From Desulfobacterales bacterium (GTDB lineage: Bacteria; Desulfobacterota; Desulfobacteria; Desulfobacterales; Desulfobacteraceae): a DNA stretch of 8,333 bases. The position numbers were made by a program, and so were the translations under genes. The stretch's first letter is position 1, and each line of letters opens with the position of its first letter. The stretch spans positions 1 through 8,333 of the forward strand of contig JAKSBM010000425.1 in assembly GCA_022361135.1 (NCBI GenBank). Reading direction: 5' to 3'. Of this stretch, positions 7,327 to 8,333 are shown piece after piece. The notes under the pieces were generated by a model. The model made no database searches. It was not told the DNA's origin and saw only the letters and a list, made by a program, of their open reading frames with translations.

Positions 7327-7400
7327 CGCATCTTCCCGGCCCGGGATGCGGCCACGGGCATTCCTCGGGGTATTCAGGCAAATCTCTGCCTGAAATATCC
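7327..7400 (+). other. Two consecutive RNA hairpins after the regulator gene
   Basis: Directly after the stop, CGCATC (7327-7332) pairs with GATGCG (7345-7350), with a TT bulge before two further C-G pairs. The second hairpin is longer: 7368-7380 pairs with 7387-7400, giving 13 pairs (one G-U) with a single bulged A at 7395 and a 6-nt AATCTC loop. Neither is followed by a T-run, so they are not classical intrinsic terminators. They may protect the mRNA 3' end or be part of a structured RNA. Confidence 0.55.
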
Positions 7401-7563
7401 AGGTAAACCACCCCTCCCCCACGGAGTCCAGCAGCCCAGGCCGTGGCCGGGATTCTACTTCAAATATGGGTTTAAAGTACTTTGCTCAAACCATTTTCCC
7501 CTGGTGACAGTATAAACGCCCACCCCTAATTCCTTCCCCCGAAGGCTCCTCACAATATTCTAA

Positions 7564-7606
7564 TTTTCCATTGACTGATCAGTCATACTTTGTTACCACT
7601 TAGTCA
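7564..7606 (+). promoter_or_regulatory. Shared promoter/operator element, copy 2 (before the TRAP transporter operon)
   Basis: This is the best-formed copy. TGACTGATCAGTCA (7572-7585) is a perfect 14-bp palindrome. TTGACT (7571-7576) can be the -35 box, and TG-T-TACCAC (TACCAC at 7594-7599) lies after a 17-bp spacer. A second, degenerate palindrome, TTACCACTTAGTCA (7593-7606), repeats the AGTCA half-site exactly 21 bp after the first (7581 to 7602). The TRAP gene starts 124 nt beyond the element, which leaves ordinary room for a promoter and leader. The palindrome overlapping the -35 box suggests repression by blocking RNA polymerase. Confidence 0.75.
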
Positions 7607-7729
7607 CGGAATCCCCGAAAAGCAATACAGAAAGCCCTTTTAAGGACTGCAGCACCTGTAAACACAGAAACTATAAACCAGTTGGTGTGGAGGTTTTGTA
7701 CTAACTGCCGGCAGGAGGGAATTGAGTCA

Positions 7730-8242
7730 ATGCCAAAAATCGTTGTCAACTATGTGAAATACGTTGACCTCATATCGACATTCCTCGGTAAAGTGGTCAT
7801 GTATTTGGTTTTCGTAATGATTGGAATATTGCTTTTGGGGGCCATCACCCGCAATATCCTTCAGATGCCCCTGTCCTGGACCGTGGAAATGGCCCAGTTC
7901 ATCATTACGGGCTATTACATCGTGGGCGGGCCCTGGTCCATGATGCAGGGCGAACAGGCCCGCATGGATCTGCTCTACGACCACTTTTCAGAAAAGAATA
8001 AGGCCCGCATGGATGTGGTCACCAACTTTTGCATGGTTTTTTATCTGACCACCCTGCTCATCGGTTCCATCTCATCCACCATGTACGCCATTGAATACGG
8101 GCAGCGGAAATTCTCCACCTGGAACCCATCCATGATCCCCATCAAGTGCATCATGGTATTCGGCATCTTCCTCATGCTCCTCCAGGCCTTTTCCATCCTC
8201 TTCAAAGACATTGCCAAAGTGAAAGGAATCAAGATTTCATGA
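7730..8242 (+). CDS. dctQ: TRAP transporter small permease subunit (DctQ family)
   Basis: This 170-residue inner-membrane protein is the four-helix partner of the large TRAP permease, which uses an ion gradient to import a substrate delivered by a periplasmic binding protein. Hydrophobic segments lie at about 19-41, 53-72, 98-118 and 137-158. The family signature is clear between helices 1 and 3: SWTVEMAQFII (49-59), then GYYIVGGPW (61-69) and GEQARMDLLYD (74-84). ATG 7730 is chosen because AGGAGGG (7713-7719) sits 10 nt upstream; an earlier in-frame TTG at 7682 has no such site. It shares ATGA (8239-8242) with the next gene. The upstream element shared with the oxidoreductase operon suggests that it imports that pathway's substrate. 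The substrate is not readable from this subunit. Confidence 0.93.
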   Translation: MPKIVVNYVKYVDLISTFLGKVVMYLVFVMIGILLLGAITRNILQMPLSWTVEMAQFIITGYYIVGGPWSMMQGEQARMDLLYDHFSEKNKARMDVVTNFCMVFYLTTLLIGSISSTMYAIEYGQRKFSTWNPSMIPIKCIMVFGIFLMLLQAFSILFKDIAKVKGIKIS

Positions 8243-8333
8243 GTTACGAAGCAATTGCCCTGACCATGTTCGGCGGGATGCTGGTCATGCTGCTCACCGG
8301 CCAGCGGATTTTTGCCGCCATTGGCTTTGTCTC
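8239..8333 (+). CDS. dctM: TRAP transporter large permease subunit (DctM family), N-terminal fragment
   Basis: The window ends after 31 codons. The visible part (MSYEAIALTMFGGMLVMLL, then TGQRIFAAIGFV) is a hydrophobic first helix of the kind that opens DctM proteins. The start overlaps the end of the small subunit gene as ATGA, an arrangement usual for dctQ-dctM pairs and typical of translational coupling. AAAGGAA (8222-8228) lies about 10 nt upstream. The substrate-binding subunit (DctP) is not in the window and is presumably further right. The assignment rests on the neighbour as much as on the short sequence. Confidence 0.82.
   Translation, partial: MSYEAIALTMFGGMLVMLLTGQRIFAAIGFV

Larger units (their letters stand above)
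7327..7729. other. 403-nt gene-free stretch between regulator and transporter genes
   Basis: No convincing open frame is present. From left to right it holds two hairpins (7327-7400), a dyad (TGGGTTT at 7467-7473 against AAACCA at 7488-7493, enclosing the palindrome AAAGTACTTT at 7474-7483), the shared promoter/operator element (7564-7606), and a leader of about 120 nt. The leader ends in the palindrome CTGCCGGCAG (7705-7714), which runs into the ribosome-binding site AGGAGGG (7713-7719). Gene remnants were not seen. Confidence 0.6.

Noticed and set aside
7683..7703. Sigma-54 (-24/-12) promoter before the TRAP genes
   Set aside because: TGGTGTG resembles a -24 box, but the GC of the -12 element is missing at the required spacing, and the site is only about 30 nt from the start codon.
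7705..7714. CTGCCGGCAG as a hairpin masking the ribosome-binding site
   Set aside because: The palindrome has no loop and cannot fold on itself as drawn; with only three bases inside it would form two or three pairs at most.

Overview
The window looks like a chromosomal stretch of a free-living, probably anaerobic proteobacterium. A Desulfobacterota-type sulfate reducer is my best guess. That guess rests on the gene mix (a Cache-type chemoreceptor, a TRAP transporter, and two flavoproteins, one with a C-terminal [2Fe-2S] domain, next to an FGGY kinase), not on any marker gene. I see no rRNA, tRNA, CRISPR, insertion sequence or phage gene.

Layout. Positions 1-48 are the last codons of an unidentified + strand gene, closed by a strong intrinsic terminator (74-110). 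A 670-residue methyl-accepting chemotaxis protein lies on the - strand (225-2237). Its 5' leader holds a terminator-like hairpin. Divergently, on the + strand, comes a tight cluster: a GlpA/GlpO-like FAD oxidoreductase with a BFD-type [2Fe-2S] domain (2495-3939), broken by a single-base frameshift near 3304; a second FAD/NAD(P)-type oxidoreductase (3932-4909); and a glycerol-kinase-like FGGY kinase (4945-6399). A DeoR/GlpR-type repressor follows (6550-7326). After a 403-nt gene-free stretch come the small (7730-8242) and large (from 8239, cut by the window end) permease subunits of a TRAP transporter.

How it fits together. The likely scheme is uptake of glycerol or a related polyol (TRAP transporter), phosphorylation by the FGGY kinase, and oxidation of the phosphorylated product by the GlpA/GlpO-like flavoprotein. 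The second flavoprotein would be its electron-transfer or structural partner, and the DeoR protein the phosphosubstrate-responsive repressor. The substrate is not proven: the kinase keeps most glycerol-contacting residues but has Gly where E. coli GlpK has Arg83.

Most notable observation. A 43-bp element is shared, with exact internal spacing, by the oxidoreductase-kinase operon (2453-2495) and the TRAP operon (7564-7606). A diverged third copy stands before the repressor gene (6447-6482). It combines a TTGACT -35-like box, the palindrome TGACTGATCAGTCA (or a near match) and a second degenerate half-palindrome 21 bp downstream. All three + strand transcription units therefore appear to form one local regulon.
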